From the NCBI GenBank assembly GCA_032622095.1, contig CP136069.1:31624342-31688341 (forward strand): a stretch of DNA of 64,000 nt, given 5' to 3'. The notes beneath the pieces were generated by a model. That model did no database searches. It saw only the letters and a list, made by a program, of their open reading frames with translations, and was not told the DNA's origin. Source of the stretch: Siphonodentalium dalli (taxonomy: Eukaryota > Mollusca > Scaphopoda > Gadilida > Siphonodentaliidae). Positions 58,301-64,000 of the stretch are shown here, piece by piece. Both the position numbers and the translations under genes were made by a program. Positions within the stretch are counted from its first letter, which is position 1; every line of letters starts with the position of its first letter.

Positions 58301-61300
58301 TGTGTCAATGGTTTAAAGCAGACATGTCATTGTAATGGAAACAGAAACAACGTAATGCAGTCATCTGAAGCAAGAAAAAAGACTTAATAAGTCTTTCCTT
58401 AACATTTGCTTAGTATTTGAGAACAAAAAGAAACAAGCCATATTTCCAACTAAATCCTGAAAAATTACTCATAATTCTGCTCTGGTTAAGGAGTCAATTA
58501 TTTAGGGCATTACTGTAATCCTCAGCATTTGCTTCTCATTTGAAGACTTAATTTCACGTTCCTTAACATTTGCTTAGCATTCAAATGCTTGCTTTTAGTA
58601 TTTTTTCTTGCTAAACATATGAATGTTAATAAATATTATTCTTTAATATTTTAATGCTATATAAAAGGATGATATTGTCATTTGATCTCATTGTTTTTAA
58701 ATTAGAACACAGTCATTTGTTACCGCATATATAATATGCACTTATCATGGTTGGTAGGAGTTATAGTTTTGAGGAAAGAAAATATAAATTTTCGCTATAT
58801 ATATCTTGAATATGTAAAAACCTATCTACAAGAGTAGGATATGTCTATCTGTCTGTTCAAGATTTTTCTCCCATACCAATTTTAATCAAATTTGGTGTGG
58901 TGAGACGCTGTACACTGGCAGATTTCATAAGGGCATTAGATTTTCAAAATTATGATTTGAAAACAAATCAATTTGAAAACAAATCAATTTGACACGTTCA
59001 CTGCCAACGCCCATTCAATTACATGCAAAAAGTGTGAGATAACTGTAATTAGTCGGCAGTGAACATGTTAGATTAAAAAAAAATCTGTTTTATTAAACTG
59101 AGCAAGGAGTTAAAGATAAAAAATAATATTGAAATGTTGAAATGATAAAAATGTGTGCAAAGCGCTGAATAAAGGCCTCATCTTCTCTGGAAAGTTTCAT
59201 TATTATCAGATTTCTGTAGAAACTTCTTCACATAGAGTCTATTTCTTTTTTAGTTTAGTTTCTCTATATCCCCAAATTGGCAGATGACACATTGCATAAT
59301 CGAGGTTCCCAATGGCTGTACATCACAATATTCACTTCAATCTCAGTCTATGTCTCCCATAGCAGATGAGGCCATGCAGAATGACGTCCCCAGAGGGTGA
59401 ATTTTGTGAAGCTAGCCTGCTATGTGGGATAGCCTCACTAAATTCACCATCTGGGGACCTCATTCTGGAAATGATAGGCAAACTAAACACAGGCTCGTTC
59501 TCCTCTTGTGAGATGTGAGAATTAGTTACACTCAGCTAGCACTTGTAAATAAAAATAATCCTCCTCATCTCACACGAGGACAAAAAACATACGCTACTCA
59601 GAACAGTTAAAGACATATTATGTGCTTGTTCGGGTGCATCAAACTGATAATTGTATTCAGGTGCTATGCCAACTGGAGGAATGTGGCATTATACTAACAT
59701 CACCGAAAATCTCAAGCAAATCGACCGTACCACTCCATAGAAAACATCGTCTGAACTATGCTAAATTGTAAATATTTACTACTCGAATCGGGACGCTGCT
59801 ATCGGCGATAAACTAAGGAAAACGATTTCGCCATCAGCAGTCACTGCATTTAATTAGTATATAAGAATGACGGTGTGTGTTGTCAATTTAGATATAATAT
59901 TTGTAAAAATAACTACTTTGAACAAGATTGTTCTCCATAAATTTCTATTTGATCACCCTACCGGAGTGTTTCACATCACTTTAACTATTGTCTTTATATT
60001 GAAATATCAAACTAATTGTCCATGTTATTGATTTCTGCCGAGTTAAAGGCCCACATAATTTTCAAATCCCCAGATAACATTATATAAGATATATGCCATA
60101 ATATATACCATTTGAAAGCGGAAGCTCCAAAAAATTGTATTTTCAACTTAATCGATGTAATAAATTGTGAACATGTTGTTTTTGGGGAGATATCGACATC
60201 TGTTATGTGCTAAAGTTTCTGCACAGTAGATTATTTTCAATTGAAGGGGAATAACTCTATATATTTAGATCTCGAGTTTTTCCCCTTCCATTGAAAATAA
60301 ACTACAGTTTAAATTCTGTTGCATTCTGGGAGCCATAACAGGGGAAATGATTTTATGATATCAGCTATTTTCTATTACTCTATAGGCACCTTCTTAGACA
60401 CAGACGTTTCAAATGGTGATGAATTATAGCATTTTAAAGACATATTATGTACTTGTTCAGGTGCGTGAAACTAATAAGTGGGTACTCATGTGCTATACCA
60501 ACTGTGGGAATGTAGCATTCTACTAACATCGCCGAAAATCTCAAGAAATCGACCATACCACTCCATAGATATTACCATCTGAACTATGCTTAATCGTAAA
60601 TATTTACATCTCGATTCGGGACGCAACAAACGACGATAAACTAATGCAAAATGATTTCACCATCGGGACTCATTGCATTGAATTAAAATATAAGAATGAC
60701 AATGTGTGTGCAGTAAATCACTTTAATAATATTTAATGGCATAGATTGTTTTTAAAACTGTATATCAAGGCCCTATAAAAAAAAAAAATCGGTGACGCGA
60801 AAATTAATTGGGCCTTTAACCCTTTCAGTGTCAAGTCCGATTTTTGTATCAACCCATATTTCCTTGATCATTTTTCAAATTTATTGATTATAATAATATG
60901 ATACATTGATGGAAAGAGCTCTTAGAGCTCTTTCAATCAATGTATCACATTATTGTAATCAATAAATTTGAAAAATGATCAAGGAAATATGGGTTGATAC
61001 AAAAATCAGACTTGGCACTGAAAGGGTTAAACGATAATTATATAACTAACCTGCAGCATCAGATCAATCACAGCTATTAAGTAGGGGTCAAAAAAGGTCA
61101 TGATGCCAAATGCCATGATGAACTTTGACCCCAAGTCAGGAAGGAATCCAAACAATCTTTGACAGATCCAAGAGAAGCAGATCAGCAGCGTAAAGACGAG
61201 AATATTCATGAGCGGACCTAACACTACCATGGCGATCTCCTCCCGGGTATGCAGCAACGTACCCTGGTAATTCAGGTTGACGGTGTACGGCAAGAAATCA

Positions 61301-63906
61301 AACCTGAAAACATCAAACAGCATATTAATATCCATCCCTTAATCCTTTCAGTGCCAAGTCCGATTTTTGTATCAACCCATATTTCCTTGATCATTTTTCA
61401 AATTTATTGATTATAATAATGTGATACATTGATGGAAAGAGCTCTTAGATGGATTGATACAAAAATCGGACTTGGCACTGAAAGGGTTAACTAACACTAT
61501 TTCTGATTGGGCATAAGCCGCCATGTGATAATCCGGGAAAAAGTAATATTGGTCATATTGGACTCCAAAGTGTGCAATATTACTTTTTTATTGGGACTCT
61601 GTGATGTCATAAATTAACTATTGCGAAATGAATCGGTGAAATTGTGATGCACGCACAACACTGGTGGATTTAGCAGACGTTTCACTTCCGCATTGAGTTT
61701 TTTTTTCATTTCCGTGTTTATTGTTCCAAATCATGCTTTCTGATGAGAATTAAGTGCTGACAAATACCAAAAGTAACCACTAGGTTTTATAATAATTTAT
61801 AAAATGAACAGGTATGGTGTAATATAACTGTCACAGTTGGACATTTGTTATTCATTGAAATCGATAAAAGAAGTATAATTGATTTTGATAATCGAATTCA
61901 AGCCTTGAAATAGGGTGTCTGTCATTTTCAGAATGAGGTCCCCAGAGGGTGAATTTAGTGATGCTACCCCGCTAGCATCACCAAATTCACCCTCTGGGAA
62001 CCTCATTCTGCTGAGATGTAAGCATCGAATTAGGATTTTCAGAGTTCAGAGAACATGGACATATTCAGAAAAGAAAATTTCTTGTTCACATTGTTTCCGT
62101 ACCATTCAATTTCATACCATTAAACCTCGAACAACAGAAACTTGTTGTTACCAACAAAAACTTACCCATGCCAACAAATGGCTCATTTTTACGGACCTAA
62201 ATCACTGTTACCCGCACATCTACCTCTGATAACGTGGCTTTATTATGATAGTTAAAGTATCCATTCTTGCTTTATTTTAGCACGTGCTAAAATAAAAGCC
62301 ATGGTTTAATTTGTAGCCTTTATCTACATAGTAGGTGATGGATATACTTACTTATTAACAGGGATTGTTACCGCCTGTAAGCATGATATACTTACTTATT
62401 AACAGGGATTGTTATCGCCTGTAAGTACAGCCACTGTGCCAGATAGTGGAGGTACGTTCTGATGAAGAAGACGACGATAAGCATCAACAACATGCCCCAA
62501 AACTCTCGACTTCTCCACTGCGACAGCCCCATCTCTGATAAAAACTGCCGACTTATGTATTTCAGCTTCTCATTTCCTTTTGATTCAGGTCTGCCCATTC
62601 CACTAAAGGGAGAGCTGTAAAAAAAAAATTCGGTGATGTAAAGTTTAAAAAAAATAATTGGCTTAGATTCTATTTCTTTTTTAGTTTAGTTTCTCTGTAT
62701 CCCCAAATTGGCAGATAACACATTGTATAATCGAGTTCCCAATGGGTGTACATCACAATATTCACCATTTGGGAACTTCAAACTGAGTCTATGTCTCCCA
62801 TAACAGATGAGGCCATTCAGAATGAGGTCCCAGAGGGTGAATTTGGTGATGTTAGCCTGCTGTGTGGGATAGCATCACTAAACTAACCCTCTGGGGACCT
62901 CATTCTACAAATGACAGGCACACTAAATTCAGACTTGACATGTATGTTTCCTATTTCATTACTATTACACCAATGGTAAATAATATCGGGATAAAATGAA
63001 GTAGATAGGACATATTAACACTGATTTGGACAAATATTATTCATGTAAAATTTTAACAAATGTCAGGGTGGTAGGGCTGTAACGATTCATCATGAATTCA
63101 AAGTATCACGATACACTTTAAAATGATACATGTATCTTATTGGTGTCTTGTGTATTATGATACAGGGAATCAAGTAATTTCTGAAGATGGGATTGTGTAA
63201 AAGAACAGAACCTGCAATGCTCTCTCAAGTTTACATGTCTATTACAGTAATGCCCTAAGTAATTGACTCCTTAACCACAGCAGAATTATGGGTAACTTTT
63301 CAGGATTTAGTCGGGAATATGGCTTGTTGCCATTCATCGGCAAGCTCTCGGGGAGAGCTTTCCGATGAATGGCAACACGCCATATTTCTGACTAAATCCT
63401 GAAAAGTTACCCATAATTCTACTGTGGTTAAGGAGTCAATTACTTAGGGCATTACTGTATGTGTATTTGATTCATCTAGCTATTAAACTGCATGATATCT
63501 TTGGTCCAGAATAACATGTAGCCTGGGTGTTGGAAATTCAGTTGGTAAATCATTTGAGAACACTAATTTACTAATTTAGTGTTTCGAGCTATGAATTGTA
63601 TCATTGATCATGTGTTGCGATTTGTATCTGAAGATGGGAATATACTTTTATAACTGAGTGTGAGAATGCATTTAGTATAGAGAGGGTTGAATTAAAACTT
63701 TGACTTGACATAGATTTTCTTACATAACTTAATTGACTAATAATCTAATAACAGAGTTGTCTGTACCTGACGGAGAATGTATGCTGCTCGAGTTGTTCGA
63801 GATGAGTAAGATTCCTGCGTTTCTTCCTCGGGTTTAGCATGTTAGTCTGTGGCATCATTGTGTACTTTCTCTTGTGGTAAACATCAGCTGCATTACTGAG
63901 ATATCT
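49260..63906 (-). CDS. Multi-pass membrane protein of unknown family, 3' eight coding exons (partial)
   Basis: Minus-strand exons 63906-63767, 62614-62396, 61303-61051, 56692-56526, 54999-54807, 54401-54243, 52298-52203 and 49370-49260 join in one frame, all with AG/GT borders, and end at TGA. Layout of the ~445 residues: a basic leader (NPRKKRR), a first hydrophobic span near FWGMLLMLIVVFF, two more within exon 3 (VVLGPLMNILVFTLLI and FIMAFGIMTFF), a fourth in exon 4 (LGGLLITLFLYCF), then a long charged, presumably cytosolic region rich in conserved-looking motifs (RLHNNGRMLDVFWRLHGEED, KAEQWRGEEGERRKAAIYDY, LHLDGLRELYRHFLRLP) and a Ser-rich tail. I do not recognise the family. Consistent phases and codon pattern make it a real gene; function is not assigned. 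Two of its exons have expanded into minisatellites at their borders. Confidence 0.85.
49612..50189 (+). pseudogene. Degraded open frame, unknown product
   Basis: One plus-strand frame stays open from ATG at 49612 to 49947 (111 residues, with CQCRHG, CRVC and LDWPGDLSP), then resumes in the same frame past a TGA and a TAA to 50189 (SEEQHNSTTNATETHPTLHS, CTSC). The steady frame over ~190 codons with two stops suggests a decayed gene or retroelement frame. I recognise no family. It lies in the large intron of the minus-strand gene. Confidence 0.3.
50711..50967. mobile_element. Family C piggyBac-like MITE (CCCTTTCATGA ends)
   Basis: TTAA-(A)CCCTTTCATGACTGGAG ... CCCATCATGAAAGGG-TTAA with hairpin arms. 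Confidence 0.87.
51043..51363. mobile_element. Family B hAT-type MITE, degraded
   Basis: AAAGCCTTGACATAGAGTGT ... TTTTAAGGCTTG; flanks GACAGTGA / GATAGTGA match 7 of 8. Confidence 0.8.
51782..52194. mobile_element. Family B MITE abutting a splice donor
   Basis: Long variant with both hairpins; right end CTAAATGCAGGCTTG stops at 52194. The next eight bases, 52195-52202, are the first eight bases of the intron on the minus strand (GTGAGAAT). The left terminus is truncated, so the matching target copy is not visible. Confidence 0.87.
52203..52298 (-). CDS. Membrane-protein gene, exon 7
   Basis: Acceptor TTTGTTAG and donor GACAAG/GTGAGA, phase 0 at both ends. Encodes VFGDMSVPGMDKDIKSALEA then GTKDTDIMMADK. 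Its 5' 20 bases with the acceptor recur about seven times upstream (52,299-52,845), and a hAT MITE abuts the donor on the other side. Confidence 0.85.
52299..52845 (-). repeat. Minisatellite of exon 5' ends with splice acceptors
   Basis: About seven further copies of the exon 7 start (minus strand TTTGCTAG/GTGTTTGGCGAC-ATGAGTGT) spaced about 52-60 bases: near 52349, 52410, 52598, 52657, 52709, 52761 and 52815. A family A palindrome fragment (52421-52552) has inserted in the array. One unit has lost the motif to an A-tract. Confidence 0.92.
52421..52552. mobile_element. Family A MITE fragment inside acceptor minisatellite
   Basis: GTAATGCCCTAATTAATCGA ... CTTTCCGATGAATGGCAACA; right arm missing. 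Confidence 0.85.
52918..53095. repeat. ~40-bp minisatellite, five copies
   Basis: Units of the form GGCATATTATGTCCATTTCT-ATCA..GTTAATTC repeated five times with some divergence, directly beyond the acceptor array. Origin unclear. Confidence 0.85.
53179..53579. mobile_element. Element L, second copy
   Basis: GTGACCCACCATATCAAATC ... GGATTTGATATGGCGGGTCAC. Interior nearly identical to 25470-25928 but lacking one hairpin arm. Confidence 0.82.
53678..54135. mobile_element. Family B hAT-type MITE, long variant
   Basis: CAAGTCTGAGTTTAGTGTGC ... CATTAAACTCAGGCTTG; flanks CCATTGCT / CCATCGCT match 7 of 8. In the intron after exon 6 of the membrane-protein gene. Confidence 0.9.
54243..54401 (-). CDS. 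Membrane-protein gene, exon 6
   Basis: Acceptor AACTTACAG and donor ATAGAG/GTATGT, phase 0 at both ends. Encodes an acidic/polar linker (SEETVTDGNGNETTKAVKEK) followed by ITTHVSIHTLHLDGLRELYR-HFLRLPDGAVIE, which looks structured and conserved. Confidence 0.85.
54441..54676. mobile_element. Family C piggyBac-like MITE (CCCTTTCACGA ends)
   Basis: CCCTTTCACGAATGGAGCTG ... CCAGTCATGAAAGGG-TTAA; left TTAA mutated to GTAA. It begins 40 bases upstream of exon 6's acceptor. Confidence 0.85.
54807..54999 (-). CDS. Membrane-protein gene, exon 5
   Basis: Acceptor CCTTAACAG and donor GAT/GTAAGT. Encodes LHNNGRMLDVFWRLHGEEDD, FFVPYDLELSNQELNFIIRK and AEQWRGEEGERRKAAIYDYI-WEED. The acceptor was chosen because the alternative TAG 19 bases upstream gives an in-frame stop. 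A family A palindrome ends 21 bases upstream, so the branch-point region is transposon-derived or nearly so. Confidence 0.85.
55022..55234. mobile_element. Family A palindromic MITE at the exon 5 acceptor
   Basis: CAGTAATGCCGTAAATAATC ... TATTTAGGGCATTACTG with TA flanks. Its left end lies 22 bases upstream (minus-strand sense) of the exon 5 acceptor. Confidence 0.92.
55235..55600. repeat. Family I dispersed repeat copy
   Basis: GTCATGCAGAGAGTAGAATC, GAAGCCATGTTTTCTTTTAT and CCATATGAAGTGTGGTGACG-ATCGGATGA match the tandem repeats near 42,110-42,550. Confidence 0.65.
55735..56525 (-). repeat. Minisatellite of exon 3' ends with splice donors
   Basis: About 25-40-bp units reading (minus strand) GTACTCTATATGTACTTCCT-GAG/GTAAGCTCTG. 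Each unit equals the last ~25 bases of exon 4 plus its donor. I count 15 units with an intact CTTACCT(N)AG complement besides the real one, and several degenerate units. The array begins exactly at the exon border and runs into the intron. Confidence 0.95.
56526..56692 (-). CDS. Membrane-protein gene, exon 4 (fourth TM span)
   Basis: Acceptor GATTGACAG and donor CTGAG/GTAAGC. Encodes RHIYQGGTEAIADCAKLWWH, FERSQGSGLG and the span LLITLFLYCFTSFMSG ending SVLYMYFLR. The final ~25 bases plus donor are the founder unit of the repeat array that fills the next ~800 bases of intron. Confidence 0.85.
56729..57292. mobile_element. Family G TTAA-flanked element
   Basis: TTAA-AGGTACTCAAACCGATTC ... GATTCGGAAAATGCATC. 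Includes an internal duplication of the AGTTATCAGAATCGA.TA.TTG segment. It starts 37 bases from the exon 4 acceptor. Confidence 0.78.
57296..58325. repeat. Dispersed families M and J
   Basis: 57,296-57,535 and 58,195-58,325 are family M (TTGATTTGCAATA, TTATCGGCTGCAATCG). 57,555-58,120 is an inverted full copy of family J. Open frames here belong to the repeats. Confidence 0.75.
58434..58515. mobile_element. Family A half element
   Basis: Only the right arm, CAAGCCATATTTCCAACTAA ... TTTAGGGCATTACTG, inside a repeat with CCTTAACATTTGCTTAG at both sides. Confidence 0.8.
58984..59072. repeat. Short inverted repeat (GTTCACTGCC ends)
   Basis: ACACGTTCACTGCCAAC and its mirror GTCGGCAGTGAACATGTT enclose ~55 bases. 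Confidence 0.65.
59172..59497. mobile_element. Family B MITE, left-truncated
   Basis: GGCCTCATCTTCTCTGGAAA middle then hairpin and AACTAAACACAGGCTCG end. Confidence 0.85.
59611..59980. mobile_element. Family K TTAA-flanked element
   Basis: TTAA-AGACATATTATGTGCTTG ... GTGTTTCACATCACT-TTAA, 370 bp. Confidence 0.87.
60047..60815. mobile_element. Family F element with nested family K copy
   Basis: TTAA-AGGCCCACATAATTTTC ... AAAATTAATTGGGCCT-TTAA. Family K (60438-60722) has entered one of its TTAA sites. Confidence 0.85.
60438..60722. mobile_element. Family K element nested at TTAA
   Basis: TTAA-AGACATATTATGTACTTG ... GCAGTAAATCACT-TTAA (60434-60437, 60723-60726). Confidence 0.85.
60820..61026. 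mobile_element. Family C-type piggyBac-like MITE, near-perfect palindrome
   Basis: TTAA-CCCTTTCAGTGTCAAGTC ... CTTGGCACTGAAAGGG-TTAA. The two ~100-base arms are almost exact inverses around AGCTCTTAGAGCT. Ends 24 bases from the exon 3 donor of the membrane-protein gene. Confidence 0.9.
61051..61303 (-). CDS. Membrane-protein gene, exon 3 (two TM spans)
   Basis: Acceptor GTTTTCAG and donor CTGCAG/GTTAGT. Encodes FDFLPYTVNLNYQGTLLHTR, then two hydrophobic spans separated by QRLFGFLPDLGSK, ending PYLIAVIDLMLQ. It lies between two TTAA-flanked hairpin elements, one 21 bases from its donor and one about 36 bases from its acceptor. Confidence 0.85.
61343..61486. mobile_element. Family C-type MITE, one arm deleted
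   Basis: TTAA-TCCTTTCAGTGCCAAGTC ... ACTTGGCACTGAAAGGG-TTAA. Same family as 60820-61026, on the other side of exon 3. Confidence 0.87.
61487..61898. other. Intron, no gene seen
   Basis: An inverted pair around AAAAAGTAATATTGG / GCAATATTACTTTTT (61,538-61,590). Nothing else assignable. Confidence 0.45.
61899..62023. mobile_element. Family B one-ended copy with intact target duplication
   Basis: CAAGCCTTGAAATAGGGTGT at left, then one hairpin, ending CTGCTGAGATGTAAGC without the normal right end. Still flanked by perfect 8-bp ATCGAATT (61891-61898, 62024-62031). Confidence 0.85.
62352..62439 (-). repeat. 44-bp tandem duplication of membrane-protein exon 2 3' end and donor
   Basis: On the minus strand TTACAGGCGATAACAATCCC...AATAAGTAAGTATATC occurs twice in a row, spaced 44 bases. 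The copies differ by a few bases. Copy 1 holds the used donor (62396/62395) and copy 2 a second identical donor (62352/62351). Confidence 0.92.
62396..62614 (-). CDS. Membrane-protein gene, exon 2 (first TM span)
   Basis: Poly-T tract and TTTACAG acceptor; donor AATAA/GTAAGT. Encodes SPFSGMGRPESKGNEKLKYI, a linker, then EFWGMLLMLIVVFFIRTYLH as the first membrane span. Read-through of the donor gives an immediate TAA. The last 26 or so exon bases with the donor are copied once in tandem (62352-62395). Confidence 0.85.
62662..62937. mobile_element. Family B MITE, left-truncated
   Basis: Middle segment CCCCAAATTGGCAGATAACA, hairpin, and end CACTAAATTCAGACTTG. Confidence 0.85.
62938..63244. other. 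Intron, no gene seen
   Basis: A TAGGGCTGTAACGATTCATC stretch at 63,071 resembles a hAT end (compare TAGGGCTGGACG), but no partner end is seen. Confidence 0.4.
63245..63457. mobile_element. Family A palindromic MITE, complete
   Basis: CAGTAATGCCCTAAGTAATT ... ACTTAGGGCATTACTG, TA-flanked. Confidence 0.92.
63767..63906 (-). CDS. Membrane-protein gene, window exon 1 (basic leader)
   Basis: Acceptor TTTATTGCAG and donor GTCAG/GTACAG. Encodes RYLSNAADVYHKRKYTMMPQ then TNMLNPRKKRRNLTHLEQLE and QHTFSVR. It contains Met codons but has a good acceptor, so the true start is probably in an exon right of the window. Confidence 0.75.
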
Positions 63907-63972
63907 CTGCAATAAAGAAAAAACAATCCATAGTATAAAAACAAATACAAACTATGGTGATCGACAATTGCA

Positions 63973-64000
63973 CAATGAGGACCACAGAGGGTGAATTTAG
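63973..64000. mobile_element. Family B MITE start, cut by window edge
   Basis: CAATGAGGACCACAGAGGGT-GAATTTAG is the left hairpin arm of family B; the rest is outside. Confidence 0.7.

Noticed and set aside
163-62937. Many open frames reading [11 protein letters not shown]...[13 protein letters not shown]
   Set aside because: They are translations of the family B palindrome in either direction, not proteins.
63820-63840. Translation start at MM in membrane-gene exon 1
   Set aside because: A strong acceptor and an open frame precede it, so upstream coding exons are more likely.

Overview
The window looks like nuclear DNA of a marine invertebrate animal, most likely a mollusc and perhaps a bivalve. 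The evidence is short coding exons with GT-AG introns, about 35% GC by eye, very dense short inverted-repeat transposons, and dispersed repeats of a style I know from bivalve genomes (for example the 'ggtgagctaaaa' tail near 43,590). The phylum is an inference. The existence of three animal genes is read directly from spliced, frame-consistent exons.

Layout. (1) 722-11,733, plus strand: the last six coding exons of an INPP5E-type phosphoinositide 5-phosphatase, ending in a CaaX box (CSIQ). (2) 11,734-31,690: no gene I can support. It holds a 4.6-5 kb inverted-repeat element (12.6-17.6 kb), a pogo-like element with a hAT element nested inside it (23-24.9 kb), and many MITEs. (3) 31,697-37,010, minus strand: POLR1H (RPA12), the small zinc-ribbon subunit of RNA polymerase I, in three coding exons. 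(4) 37-49.2 kb: repeats and unassigned DNA. (5) 49,260-63,906, minus strand: eight 3' coding exons (about 445 residues including the stop codon's exon) of a multi-pass membrane protein that I do not recognise. Its 5' part lies beyond the right edge.

Repeats fall into a few clear groups. Family B is a palindromic hAT-type MITE with CAAGCCT... ends and 8-bp target duplications, in roughly 25 copies. Family A is a near-perfect ~215-bp palindrome starting CAGTAATGC at TA sites, in about 13 copies. A TTAA-flanked guild (C, F, G, K) includes piggyBac-like CCCTTT...AAAGGG elements that share one hairpin module. There are also two larger hAT relics, one with a broken BED finger.

The most interesting signal is that tandem duplications repeatedly straddle exon-intron junctions. 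In INPP5E two exon 3' ends with their splice donors are duplicated. In the membrane-protein gene one exon 3' end is duplicated once, another has grown into an ~800-bp minisatellite of at least 15 extra splice donors, and an exon 5' end has grown into a minisatellite of about seven extra splice acceptors. MITEs also sit within 8-25 bases of several splice sites, and in one case the presumed 8-bp target site is the splice donor itself.
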